Source: JAJYTL01 sp046705265 (GTDB lineage Bacteria > Pseudomonadota > Alphaproteobacteria > Ferrovibrionales > Ferrovibrionaceae). From it: a DNA stretch of 9,115 nt. The stretch covers positions 1 to 9,115 of the forward strand of contig JBJKQL010000150.1 in NCBI GenBank assembly GCA_046705265.1. The letters run 5' to 3'. The translations under genes were made by a program, and so were the position numbers. Shown here piece after piece: positions 1 through 6,423 of this stretch (positions within the stretch are counted from its first letter, which is position 1; each line of letters begins with the position of its first letter). Below the pieces are notes generated by a model, which saw only the letters and a list, made by a program, of their open reading frames with translations, had not been told where the DNA came from and ran no database searches.

Positions 1-131
1 CGCTCAACGGCCTCTTCCAGGCCGCCAAACGCAATGCGCGCGGCTATACGCGGTTCGACACGATGCGAACCGTCCTCTTCCTCATCGCCGGAAAGCTCGA
101 CTTCACGCGGATCAATCCACATGCCGCGTAA
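1..131 (+). CDS. ISL3-type transposase, C-terminal end (partial)
   Basis: The reading frame starting at base 3 stays open to a TAA at 129-131 and gives 42 residues; the rest lies outside the window. The visible piece contains NGLFQAAKRNARGY and then LFLIAGKLDF, which is the characteristic C-terminal end of ISL3-family DDE transposases (ExxNGLFQAAKxxARGY...IAGKL). The frame ends one base before a putative terminal inverted repeat, as expected for the 3' end of such an element. The catalytic DDE residues are upstream and not visible, so whether the gene is intact cannot be judged. The family call rests on motif recognition only. Confidence 0.8.
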   Translation, partial: LNGLFQAAKRNARGYTRFDTMRTVLFLIAGKLDFTRINPHAA

Positions 132-154
132 CCCACTCAATTTTTAAAAGAGCC
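132..154. repeat. Putative right terminal inverted repeat of the IS
   Basis: Directly after the transposase stop there is a 23-base AT-rich segment. Read inward from the outer tip it is GGCTCTTTTAAAAATTGAGT followed by GGG. ISL3-family ends typically begin GGCTCTT or GGNTNTT and carry an A-rich tract. The matching left repeat is outside the window, so this is recognised by position and composition, not by pairing. Confidence 0.55.
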
Positions 155-584
155 GGAAAGTTTTGCGTTTATCGGCGGTTCTGGGGGACAACATCAGCGC
201 GATCGCCGCCGGAGCGCGGCTATCGCCCCGTGCGTAAAAGACACGTTCGCCGTTCTGTGCTCCCGCTCGACCAATAACCGGGTTGCGCTAGACTATCTGC
301 TCAGCCGCATGTCACGGGAGATTGTACGGTTTGTAGACATCGTTCCGACTACCCAGCTGGACAACAGCCCTCTTTGTGCCTGCAGAATCGCGTTTGCGAT
401 CGCCTTCACAAAATGCACTCCGGGAAGAGGCAGAGCCAGGGCACGAAGAGGCAAGAAAGCGCATACAAGTGCGCGAATACGCCGTTCAGATGGCGTTACG
501 CCCGTTGAGATGATGCCTGTGAACTGCACAAAAGATGATAATCTGGTGGCCTCTGTCTGATGTCTTTGATTCACAGGCTCGCTC
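155..584. other. Non-coding stretch between the IS and the stress-type gene
   Basis: No gene is recognised in these 430 bases. Short open frames on both strands (for example 309-560 plus, and a minus frame ending at 293) have biased composition and no family motif or convincing ribosome binding site. A 9-base inverted repeat is present: GCCTGTGAA at 515-523 pairs with TTCACAGGC at 570-578, with a 46-base spacer. It lies just after the stop of the minus-strand gene and could form a long-looped structure in its 3' UTR. No U-tract makes it a standard terminator. Confidence 0.4.
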
Positions 585-1754
585 TTATAACGGCGCATCG
601 CGCTCGAGAAGAGGGTCCACCTGTACCTCCGCGAGAGGTCGATCATGTGGCCCCCACTCGCGCTCGATTTCATGGACATGAACGTTGCGGGCGCCAGCCT
701 TGGTGAGGACGGAAATCGCCCGATTCTCCGCCTCCACATCAGGGACAGTGACCCACAGAACCAGCCCGCCCCGGGACAGTTGTTCCTCGACCCCCTCGGC
801 ATGACGGCGCGCGACGGCGTACGCAAGAATGGCGCCAAGACCCGCCCCCGTGGCAGCTCCAAGAAGAGTTGCCCCTATGGCCGCTGCGAGCTCCCCGCCG
901 GCGGCGACGACCGCCGCCGCCCCGGCAAATCCGCCGAGATACATGGGCGCCGCGACGGCTGCCGCTTCCCCTTCCGCACGAGAGTGCCGCGACGAGGGTG
1001 CGCCCCGGGGCGCCCGAGGGTCCTCTTCGACTTCCGATACCCGCTCATACAAGTCTCCAAGACGCCTTCCGATCTCTTTGCCAGTCCCGAGCACCGAAAT
1101 CCCTGCCCTGTCAAAGCCCGATTCTTCGAGCACCTCCACTGCCGCTTCGAGGGCGTCCGCATCTCCGAAAACGCCAACCGCCTCCCGTGTCCGGTAGGCC
1201 CAGCTTTTTGCCGATGCCGTCTCGTTACTCATCTGCGAGGTCCTTTCCTCTGAGCTGTGCCCCTCGGATCCGGCGATACGATCGCCATCGGTCTGGATAG
1301 CCCCCCCCTTTGCCGGATGCCGAGCGCATAATTCTGCCCACCACTGGTCAAAGTGCCTCTTCGCTCGGGGCGTCTGTGTGTCCAGCCGGATGGTCGCGGG
1401 CCCCATGTCTGGAGCCAGAAACCCATTCTCAAATTCACCCAAGCTCAGATTCGCACCCACCAGCGCATTTTCATCTTCGATAACTTGAGGGCCGAGATTC
1501 TTGCGAACCAGAACTGAGAGCACCCAATAGTCCTGTTCCACGCGCGGCTCGATGTCGAGCTCCGCCTCGACCGACACCAAGTTCAGTTCGCTTCCGTCCT
1601 GCAAGCCATAAGCGGCCCGGTCATAGTCCTCTTCTATGACGTAATCTTCCCAGGCATCCGCGTAGAGCTCAGGCTGCCCTTCCGCCGCTTCGAATTCGGC
1701 CTTGACTACCCGAACAACCTCCTCCGCCCGAATCGAAAGAAAATAGGTCGTCAT
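585..1754 (-). CDS. Two-module protein: unknown N-terminal module plus stress-type glycine-zipper module
   Basis: The product is 389 residues from the chosen ATG at 1754 (MTTYFLSIRAEE). Residues 1 to about 150 form an acidic, soluble module with many Asp/Glu and conserved-looking Trp and Tyr; I do not recognise its family. A polar linker follows. Then, from the internal Met encoded at 1232, comes a module resembling general-stress/heat-induced proteins of the YflT/17M type: an alpha-beta segment (VGVFGDADALEAAVEVLEESGFDRAGISVLG), a charged stretch, a Gly/Ala-rich glycine-zipper membrane hairpin (about MYLGGFAGAAAV to LAYAVARRH), and a closing beta-alpha segment (LVLWVTVP...GARNVHVHEI). A frame extension allows a start at 1808, but its only purine run abuts the ATG. 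The start at 1754 has a weak GGGA about ten bases upstream and opens directly into folded sequence. The role is unknown; a membrane-associated stress function is an inference. The FNR/FixK box upstream suggests low-oxygen expression. Confidence 0.72.
   Translation of the reverse strand: MTTYFLSIRAEEVVRVVKAEFEAAEGQPELYADAWEDYVIEEDYDRAAYGLQDGSELNLVSVEAELDIEPRVEQDYWVLSVLVRKNLGPQVIEDENALVGANLSLGEFENGFLAPDMGPATIRLDTQTPRAKRHFDQWWAELCARHPAKGGAIQTDGDRIAGSEGHSSEERTSQMSNETASAKSWAYRTREAVGVFGDADALEAAVEVLEESGFDRAGISVLGTGKEIGRRLGDLYERVSEVEEDPRAPRGAPSSRHSRAEGEAAAVAAPMYLGGFAGAAAVVAAGGELAAAIGATLLGAATGAGLGAILAYAVARRHAEGVEEQLSRGGLVLWVTVPDVEAENRAISVLTKAGARNVHVHEIEREWGPHDRPLAEVQVDPLLERDAPL
1233..1250 (-). promoter_or_regulatory. 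Strong internal ribosome binding site in the two-module gene
   Basis: On the minus strand GAGGAAAGGACC lies six bases before an in-frame ATG at 1232-1230 (MSNETASAKS). It is a better Shine-Dalgarno sequence than either upstream start of this gene has. It falls at the junction of the two modules, so a separate 215-residue C-terminal protein (585-1232) may also be made. This would fit two formerly separate genes whose intervening stop has been lost. Confidence 0.55.
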
Positions 1755-1856
1755 GGCATAGTTTCCCGACCGCGAGTATCCCAGCGCCGGCTCTCCACCT
1801 CTCGCCATCCCTTATCGTAAGAGAACCCAACACCAGGTTCTTCCACTAAGATCCCA

Positions 1857-1900
1857 CGACTATGCCGCCCGGGCATAGGCAAGCGCTTGATTTGGATCAA
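1857..1900 (-). promoter_or_regulatory. FNR/FixK-dependent promoter of the two-module gene
   Basis: TTGATTTGGATCAA at 1887-1900 is a perfect FNR/FixK box (TTGAT-N4-ATCAA). On the minus strand a -10-like CATAGT at 1864-1859 is centred about 32 bases from the box centre, which suits a class II activator site near -41.5 with transcription from about 1852. A 6-base inverted repeat TATGCC/GGCATA (1861-1877) overlaps the -10 region and could be a second operator. The box is palindromic, but no plus-strand gene follows it. The match is seen directly; the regulator (FnrL, FixK or a relative) and the start site are inferred. Confidence 0.72.
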
Positions 1901-2575
1901 CCAGCTGAAAATTGCGGATTTTGCCAAGGCGATCTAGTCCTGGCGCATTGCTTCCTCACGGGAACCCCTGGTCCGGGGAGGCCGAGAGAACGTTCTTGCC
2001 TTTTTGCCGTACTACATAAATTCCGGCATCCATTCCGTCTCCGGAAGCATGCCGGCTGCGCGGTTCCTACACTCGAATCAATCACCGCGCGGCCGATACG
2101 CACCGTGAGGGCATTACTATAGGAGCGTAGCGCCCGAGTTGTTCGTCATCAGGGTTTCCTAGGCGCGCTTGGTGTTGAAAAGCCGCACTTTGCGATTCAG
2201 AAATGGCCAGTGCTCTAACACACCTTCCGAGCGTGCCCACAGGTCTGGTATTCCAAGTCCCCTTGCCCATTGCACGAAATATCTCGGCGACACCAAAGTG
2301 GCCGAGCCGTCTTTGCGGGAGAGAGACGCAGAGGGGAATGGTTGAGCAGCTCTAAGCATAGGCCACGGTGCCAGATTCTACTGCGGAGCAGATAGGTCCG
2401 GTTTCGGGGCTCACGGTCCGCTAATCCCGTGACGCCACTCTGCATGCTACAGTCAGTGCCATCATCTTTGGCGCTTTCGGCTGGCAGAAAAAACCGGCGT
2501 GGCACCTCCTCAATCCCAGAGAGGTATCAGAGTGCGCGATTCCGGCACCCGCATTAATAAGCGACCCACCCCATC
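1901..2575. other. Long gene-poor gap
   Basis: No confident gene is found in these 675 bases. Open frames exist on both strands but are short and overlap one another, with compositions unlike the neighbouring genes. The least implausible is a minus-strand frame at 2159-2359, whose middle reads LVSPRYFVQWARGLGIPDLW. That has the look of a small helical or HTH-like segment and could be a gene remnant, but the evidence is weak. No tRNA, rRNA, long direct repeat or CRISPR-like array was seen. Confidence 0.4.
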
Positions 2576-2618
2576 ATGACGTGGATCAAAGACGCCCTTT
2601 TTACCAGTGATACGTAAT
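2576..2618 (+). promoter_or_regulatory. Imperfect FNR/FixK box and -10 ahead of the SPW gene
   Basis: ATGACGTGGATCAA at 2576-2589 matches TTGAT-N4-ATCAA at 8 of 10 specified positions, with a perfect right half-site. A -10-like CGTAAT at 2613-2618 lies about 33 bases from the box centre, consistent with activation and a start near 2624. The box ends 92 bases before the ATG of the SPW-repeat gene. The match is weaker than the two perfect boxes in the window, and the spacing argument is an inference. Confidence 0.5.
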
Positions 2619-2623
2619 GCATC

Positions 2624-2637
2624 TTGATAAGCATGAG
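2624..2637 (+). promoter_or_regulatory. Possible second, half-conserved FNR/FixK site
   Basis: TTGATAAGCATGAG has a perfect left half-site and a 3-of-5 right half-site. It sits at about the predicted transcription start of the SPW gene, where a bound regulator would repress rather than activate. It may be chance. Confidence 0.25.
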
Positions 2638-2681
2638 AGTTTCGCGGTCAGCGCAGCCTGAAATCACGATGGGATATAACG

Positions 2682-3197
2682 ATGGGCAAACAGCATTGGC
2701 AGGACTGGGGCCTCCTTCTTCTCGGCACATGGGTTTCTATATCCCCATGGTCACTTCCGCCGGACCTCGCCACTCTCTCAAATCCCCCTGACGTTGTCCG
2801 CTTGGCATTATGGAACCAGCACGCCACCGGCTTTTCGGTGTCGATCGTCGCTCTTGCCGCGCTCATAAGCTTTGCGGAATGGGAGGAATGGGTGAACCTT
2901 GGATTCGGCGCGTGGCTTTTTCTCTCGCCTTGGTTTATCGGATTTGGCACATCGAATGCGTTGACATGGAGTTCCGTGATCACTGGCGGCGTCATCGTCG
3001 TCTTGACGATCTGGACGCTTGTTGACGAGAGAACATCACCGCCGGAAGGGAGAACGACAAAAGCCCGTAATTCTGAGAGAGGGAAGCAGAGTAGAAGTGC
3101 GGGCAGTTCAGATGGAACCGGGGGCGCTGCATTCACAAAATCAGTCGGAGCTGACAAAGGAAGGCATCTGGGAAAGGCGAGATCCAAGCTGAGCTGA
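2682..3197 (+). CDS. SPW-repeat inner-membrane protein
   Basis: This 171-residue protein has four predicted membrane segments at about residues 9-24, 48-65, 70-89 and 97-114. The first and third each end in the signature of the SPW repeat family (SPW at 21-23 and LSPWFIGF at 81-88), which is how the family is recognised. Trp-rich flanks (WQDWG, EWEEWVNLG) precede each repeat, as usual. Residues 117-171 form a hydrophilic, charged tail without recognisable motif and probably cytoplasmic. The biochemical role of SPW proteins is not known. The ATG at 2682 has only a weak GGGAT ahead of it, but it places the first SPW helix directly after the N-terminus. The gene stands alone, convergent with the oxidoreductase operon, and the FNR/FixK-like box upstream suggests oxygen-responsive expression. 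Confidence 0.8.
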   Translation: MGKQHWQDWGLLLLGTWVSISPWSLPPDLATLSNPPDVVRLALWNQHATGFSVSIVALAALISFAEWEEWVNLGFGAWLFLSPWFIGFGTSNALTWSSVITGGVIVVLTIWTLVDERTSPPEGRTTKARNSERGKQSRSAGSSDGTGGAAFTKSVGADKGRHLGKARSKLS

Positions 3198-3216
3198 CAC
3201 GGAAGGCTTTGCTACG

Positions 3217-3231
3217 CTTGGCCCAAGTTTT
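3217..3231 (+). terminator. Weak candidate terminator of the SPW gene
   Basis: Twenty bases after the SPW stop, CTTGGCCCAAG can form a 4-bp stem (CTTG/CAAG, loop GCC) followed by TTTTGTT. Position and U-tract fit, but the stem is short, so this is a low-confidence call. Confidence 0.28.
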
Positions 3232-3491
3232 GTTGAAAGCTCGGAAGACGTTTTTCAATCGCCGCCAATCCCGTCCCGGGACACCCCGGTCATGTCGCGC
3301 TTTGTGAGATCATGGGCGATGCCGTCTTTTCTCCTGCATCCAATCGCTTTTTCTTCCGGCCAAGACCTCCGCGTCCAGTTTCGGCATCGCGACAAGCGTA
3401 TTCCGTCATTCCTTTCCTGCACGGCTGATCTCACGAAACCGGCGATGCCGAATGGCTGCCGCGTTTTTCCGTGACCCTCTTCGACGAAGGG

Positions 3492-3508
3492 ATGCCCGCT
3501 TTGGGCAT
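3492..3508 (-). terminator. Candidate stem-loop downstream of the operon
   Basis: About 75 bases after the fprA stop, ATGCCC and GGGCAT form a 6-bp stem with a 5-base loop. The minus-strand side that follows is CCCTTCG, not a U-tract, so this is not a classical intrinsic terminator. It may only protect the 3' end of the message. Confidence 0.25.
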
Positions 3509-3583
3509 TTCCGCTTTCACTTGGGGCTGCAATAGCTTCCGCTACTATGAAGCGATTTTGAGCCAGAGATATTCTCTAGCCCA

Positions 3584-4960
3584 TCAGCCTCCAAGTACAT
3601 CAAACATCTCCTTGAGGCGGGTGAACTTCTCACGTGGCTTTGCCGCGCTTTCGCCACGCTGGATTTCCGCCCCATCAATCTTCTGCCAATCGGCATAACT
3701 GATCACGCGAACGCCGCGGCTTTCGAGCAGACCCTTAAGTCGTTTGGGACTTGGCCTCGTTCCGGCTTCAAAATTCGGCAGGTCGGCCAAAATCGATTTG
3801 ACCGTGAACACGCTGTCCTCGCGATTGGTGCCGATGATGCCGGTCGGACCACGCTTGATCCAGCCCGAGACATACAAGCCGGGAACGATCTTGCCGTCGT
3901 GCGTCACGCGGCCGTCCTGGTTGGGAATGATGCCTCGCACATGGTCAAACGGAACCTCAGGAATGGCAACCCCACGGTAACCGATGCTGCGAAACAGCAC
4001 ACCACACGCAAGTTCCTCAACCTCCCCCGTCGCTTCGGCAGCCTGGCGCGACGGTTCTCCCACTAGGCGATTGCGCATCAGCACGACGCGTTCGAGCTTG
4101 CTGTCACCCTTAAGTCCGATTGGGCTCTTCAAGAACTCGATGTGGCAGCGCCGTCGCCGCGTCGGCGGCGGCCGCGCCGCAAATGTCTTCAGAACATCGT
4201 AGGTCTTGAGATTGGCGCGGTGGCTTCTGTCCGCGAGTTCCTCAACGCTCGCCGGATTCAGTTCGAGATCGCGCGGATCCACGATCGGATCGCAATCCGC
4301 CAACTCTCCAAGCTCTCTAAGTTCGGGATGGGTGAACTTCGCTTGTGCCGGGCCACGCCGGCCAATGACGTAGATGTCGCGAATCTTGCTCCCGGCCAAG
4401 ACCTCGAGAGCATGAGCCGTTATGTCCGTATGCCGCAGCTCGTCCACCGTCTTTGCCAGAATTCGGCACACGTCGACCGCAACGTTGCCTTGTCCGATCA
4501 CGACGGCAGCCTCATGCGACAGATCGAAAGTCAGATCGCAGTAATCGGGATGGCCATTGTACCAGCCGACGAACTCGGTTGCCGCATGGCTCCCTGGCAA
4601 GTCTTCTCCTGGAATCCCCATCATTCTGTCGCTTTGCGCGCCGCAGCTGAACAGAACCGCGTGGTAGCTATTCATCAGTTCCTTTACGCTGAGATCCCGC
4701 CCGATGGTGACATTGCCAAGGAATTGAAATTCGGGCATCTCGGCGATCCGTTGATAGACATGGATCGCTTCCTTGAGCTTCGGGTGATCAGGAGCAACGC
4801 CGCTCCGCACGAGCCCGAAGGGCGAAGCCAGCCGCTCGAACATGTCGACGAGAACAGCACGCTCAGACTTGATCAGCGCTTCAGCCGCATAGAACCCGGC
4901 CGGTCCGCTGCCGACGATAGCCACCCGTAGCGGATTGTCTCGCGTGCCGAGATTGCTCAT
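3584..4960 (-). CDS. fprA: Ferredoxin-NADP+ reductase, adrenodoxin-reductase (FprA) type
   Basis: This 458-residue flavoprotein transfers electrons between reduced ferredoxin and NADP(H). The FAD-binding Rossmann motif is GSGPAGF at residues 17-23, with SPFGLVRSGVAPDHP at 46-60, typical of the adrenodoxin reductase/FprA family. The NADP-binding loop is GQGNVAVDV at 156-164. RRGPAQ at 201-206 supplies the two arginines that recognise the NADP 2'-phosphate. The C-terminal GWIKRGPTGIIGTNRED is the conserved flavin-contact segment. Length is normal for the family. It is the last gene of the operon, 61 bases after the ferredoxin gene, which makes that ferredoxin its likely partner. The Shine-Dalgarno sequence is poor (GGGCGG), but the ATG at 4960 gives the expected short N-terminus before the FAD motif. 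Physiological direction (NADPH formation or ferredoxin reduction) cannot be told from sequence; with a ferredoxin-reducing decarboxylase upstream, NADPH formation is more likely. Confidence 0.93.
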   Translation of the reverse strand: MSNLGTRDNPLRVAIVGSGPAGFYAAEALIKSERAVLVDMFERLASPFGLVRSGVAPDHPKLKEAIHVYQRIAEMPEFQFLGNVTIGRDLSVKELMNSYHAVLFSCGAQSDRMMGIPGEDLPGSHAATEFVGWYNGHPDYCDLTFDLSHEAAVVIGQGNVAVDVCRILAKTVDELRHTDITAHALEVLAGSKIRDIYVIGRRGPAQAKFTHPELRELGELADCDPIVDPRDLELNPASVEELADRSHRANLKTYDVLKTFAARPPPTRRRRCHIEFLKSPIGLKGDSKLERVVLMRNRLVGEPSRQAAEATGEVEELACGVLFRSIGYRGVAIPEVPFDHVRGIIPNQDGRVTHDGKIVPGLYVSGWIKRGPTGIIGTNREDSVFTVKSILADLPNFEAGTRPSPKRLKGLLESRGVRVISYADWQKIDGAEIQRGESAAKPREKFTRLKEMFDVLGG

Positions 4961-5021
4961 CTTGTGAACCGCCCGATATCCGAAACCCTAGCAACAAGCC
5001 GCGGGCGACACGCCGCCTTCA

Positions 5022-5324
5022 TCAGAATCCCAAGACCTTCTTTCGTTCTTCGGCTCCCGGATAAGGTTCCTGCTTGGTGTCGACCAGCGGCAGATTGGGG
5101 GCGCGTGTGGCATTGATTTCAATCCACCGCTCCTTGTCAGGAGGAATCGGGTCCTCGTAAATCGCCTGAACCGGGCATTTGTCGATACATGCGCCACAAT
5201 CGATGCACACGCCGGCGTCGATATAGAGCATTTCGTCGTCGCCATGAAAACACGACACCGGGCATACCGCGACGCAATCGGTGAAGCGGCAGCGCTGACA
5301 ATTCTCAGTTACGACAGTCGTCAT
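5022..5324 (-). CDS. fdxA: 7Fe ferredoxin ([3Fe-4S][4Fe-4S])
   Basis: This small 100-residue electron carrier has the cysteine spacing of Azotobacter ferredoxin I: Cys9, Cys17, Cys21-Pro and Cys50 for the 3Fe cluster; Cys25, Cys40, Cys43 and Cys46 for the 4Fe cluster; and the extra non-ligand-type Cys12. After the clusters comes the family's C-terminal extension (about 55-100), including the WIEINA and KxEPYPGAEE-like stretch. It is slightly shorter than Azotobacter FdI (106). The Shine-Dalgarno sequence GAGGA lies about six bases before the ATG. It follows the oxidoreductase beta gene by 80 bases that contain a strong hairpin and precedes fprA by 61 bases. Its likely job is to accept electrons from the oxidoreductase and hand them to FprA, or to another low-potential user such as nitrogenase. 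Confidence 0.93.
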   Translation of the reverse strand: MTTVVTENCQRCRFTDCVAVCPVSCFHGDDEMLYIDAGVCIDCGACIDKCPVQAIYEDPIPPDKERWIEINATRAPNLPLVDTKQEPYPGAEERKKVLGF

Positions 5325-5344
5325 TTTGTCCTCTGCTCAAAGAA

Positions 5345-5376
5345 GGCGCATCGCCCGCGCGTTGCGGCGATGCGCC
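5345..5376 (-). terminator. Strong intercistronic hairpin between the beta-subunit and ferredoxin genes
   Basis: GGCGCATCGCC (5345-5355) and GGCGATGCGCC (5366-5376) form a perfect 11-bp GC-rich stem with a 10-base loop. On the minus strand it is followed by TTCTTTG, so it could act as a partial terminator or attenuator. It could equally be an RNA-stability element that sets different levels of the oxidoreductase and of the downstream ferredoxin and reductase. No obvious promoter was identified between the hairpin and the ferredoxin gene. Confidence 0.6.
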
Positions 5377-5404
5377 CTCCGACCACTACTCGCCACGAGC
5401 AAAC

Positions 5405-6418
5405 CTAGGCTTTGACGAAGGGCAGCACGCCGGGAACGAGCCACTTCTCCCACATCGCGTCGATCTTCGTCTGGACATAGGCGATGTCGTCCTTATTGAA
5501 GTGCGCGAACCGTCCCTGCCGCATCAAGTACTCTTCGACCGGCTTGCGCTTCTGCTTACCCTCGGCGATACGCTGGCTCACGCCATAGAGCTTGATCTTC
5601 CGATCTTCAACCGTGTACAGCGGCCAGATACCGGTTGCCACCGCCAACTCGCCGATCTCATGGGAATATTTCGGATCGTAGTCCCAGCCCTTGGGGCATG
5701 GATCAAGCGTGTGGATGAAGGTCGGACCACCGATGCTCAAGGCGCGGCGGATCACATTCAGGGTCTCGAGCGGGTCTGTCGAGACGGCGGTCGCCACATA
5801 CTTGCACTCCGTATGACCGGCCGCCATCATCGCCGCGGTGTTCTTCTTCCAGTGCTTGATCATGATGCGGTGCACTTTCCCCGGCGGGCTGAACGTCGTG
5901 TGCGCACCGTAGGGTGACGAGCCGGAGGTTTGGATATCGGTGTTGGCATAGGACTCGTTGTCGTACATGAGAACGAGCAGGTTGTATTCGCTATGCAGCA
6001 TCGCTGCCGAGATCGCCGATAGCCCCATATCACCGCCGCCGCCATCGCCGCAGAGGCCGATGACGTTGATCGGCTCCTTCTTCATCTTTCCTTTGCGCAT
6101 CAGGGCCTGCAGTCCCGCCGCCGTGCCCAGAGCCGCCGAACCCGAGGATCCAAGCTGCGTGTGCATCCATGGCAGCACCCAGGGTGTGCAGTAGTAGCTC
6201 GTATTGGCGACGTACATGCACCCGGTCGAGCCAAGAACGATCGTGCGTGGTCCCGCCGCCTTGGCCAGGAGCCGCACGACCTGCGCCGATTCACATCCCT
6301 GGCAGGTTCGATGACCCGAGGTAAAATATTCCTCCCGGGCGATTCGCTTGACGCCCTTCCACGGATCAAGAACCTGTGGGGAGGTGAAATCGCGCGTCGC
6401 TTCGTTTACGTCTGCCAT
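5405..6418 (-). CDS. 2-oxoacid:ferredoxin oxidoreductase, beta (TPP-binding) subunit
   Basis: This 337-residue subunit binds the thiamine diphosphate cofactor and the proximal [4Fe-4S] cluster. The TPP/Mg motif is GDGGGGDMG (124-132) followed by DNESYANTDIQTSG (153-166). Asn159 aligns with the substrate-contacting Asn of pyruvate:ferredoxin oxidoreductases. Cluster ligands are Cys39 and Cys42 (TCQGC), Cys67 (STGC) and Cys241 (DPCPKGW); the 42-to-67 spacing equals that of the Desulfovibrio enzyme. Length is normal for a stand-alone beta subunit. The ATG at 6418 is chosen because it has AGGAG four bases upstream and leaves five bases after the alpha stop. An alternative ATG at 6445 would overlap alpha by 22 bases and add nine residues. 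It works with the alpha and gamma-delta chains encoded just upstream. Pyruvate is the default substrate of the family; the alpha subunit argues for oxalate instead. Confidence 0.93.
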   Translation of the reverse strand: MADVNEATRDFTSPQVLDPWKGVKRIAREEYFTSGHRTCQGCESAQVVRLLAKAAGPRTIVLGSTGCMYVANTSYYCTPWVLPWMHTQLGSSGSAALGTAAGLQALMRKGKMKKEPINVIGLCGDGGGGDMGLSAISAAMLHSEYNLLVLMYDNESYANTDIQTSGSSPYGAHTTFSPPGKVHRIMIKHWKKNTAAMMAAGHTECKYVATAVSTDPLETLNVIRRALSIGGPTFIHTLDPCPKGWDYDPKYSHEIGELAVATGIWPLYTVEDRKIKLYGVSQRIAEGKQKRKPVEEYLMRQGRFAHFNKDDIAYVQTKIDAMWEKWLVPGVLPFVKA

Positions 6419-6423
6419 GGCTC

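Larger units (their letters stand above)
1..154 (+). mobile_element. Right end of an ISL3-family insertion sequence
   Basis: This consists of the transposase tail plus a short AT-rich terminal segment. The outer end is placed at 154, where the putative inverted repeat finishes with GAGCC (GGCTC when read inward from the tip, like other ISL3 ends). The left end is off the window, so the element's length and completeness are unknown. ISL3 elements usually make 8-base target duplications; the candidate duplicate on this side would be 155-162. The exact boundary is inferred. Confidence 0.65.
3198..3583. other. Convergent intergenic region with nested inverted repeats
   Basis: These 386 bases separate the ends of two convergent units and hold no recognisable gene. 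An outer pair GTGAGATCA (3304-3312) and TGATCTCAC (3426-3434) encloses an inner pair GCGATGCCG (3316-3324) and CGGCATCGC (3382-3390). A third copy, GGCGATGCCG, follows at 3441-3450. Transcripts of either strand could fold into a long two-tier stem. This may be a non-coding RNA, a bidirectional terminator region or the remains of a small mobile repeat; the sequence does not decide. Confidence 0.4.

Noticed and set aside
293..862. Minus-strand frame of 189 codons overlapping the stress-type gene
   Set aside because: Its first half lies out of frame inside the recognised gene, its second half shows no family motif, and no ribosome binding site supports a start.
645..1300. Plus-strand frames opposite the two-module gene (645-1253, 829-1197, 869-1300)
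   Set aside because: Pro/Arg-rich mirror frames of a GC-rich gene; the minus-strand frame has coherent domains.
3304..3450. Possible CRISPR-like array
   Set aside because: Only three copies of a 9-10 base word, one inverted, with unequal spacing and no cas genes.
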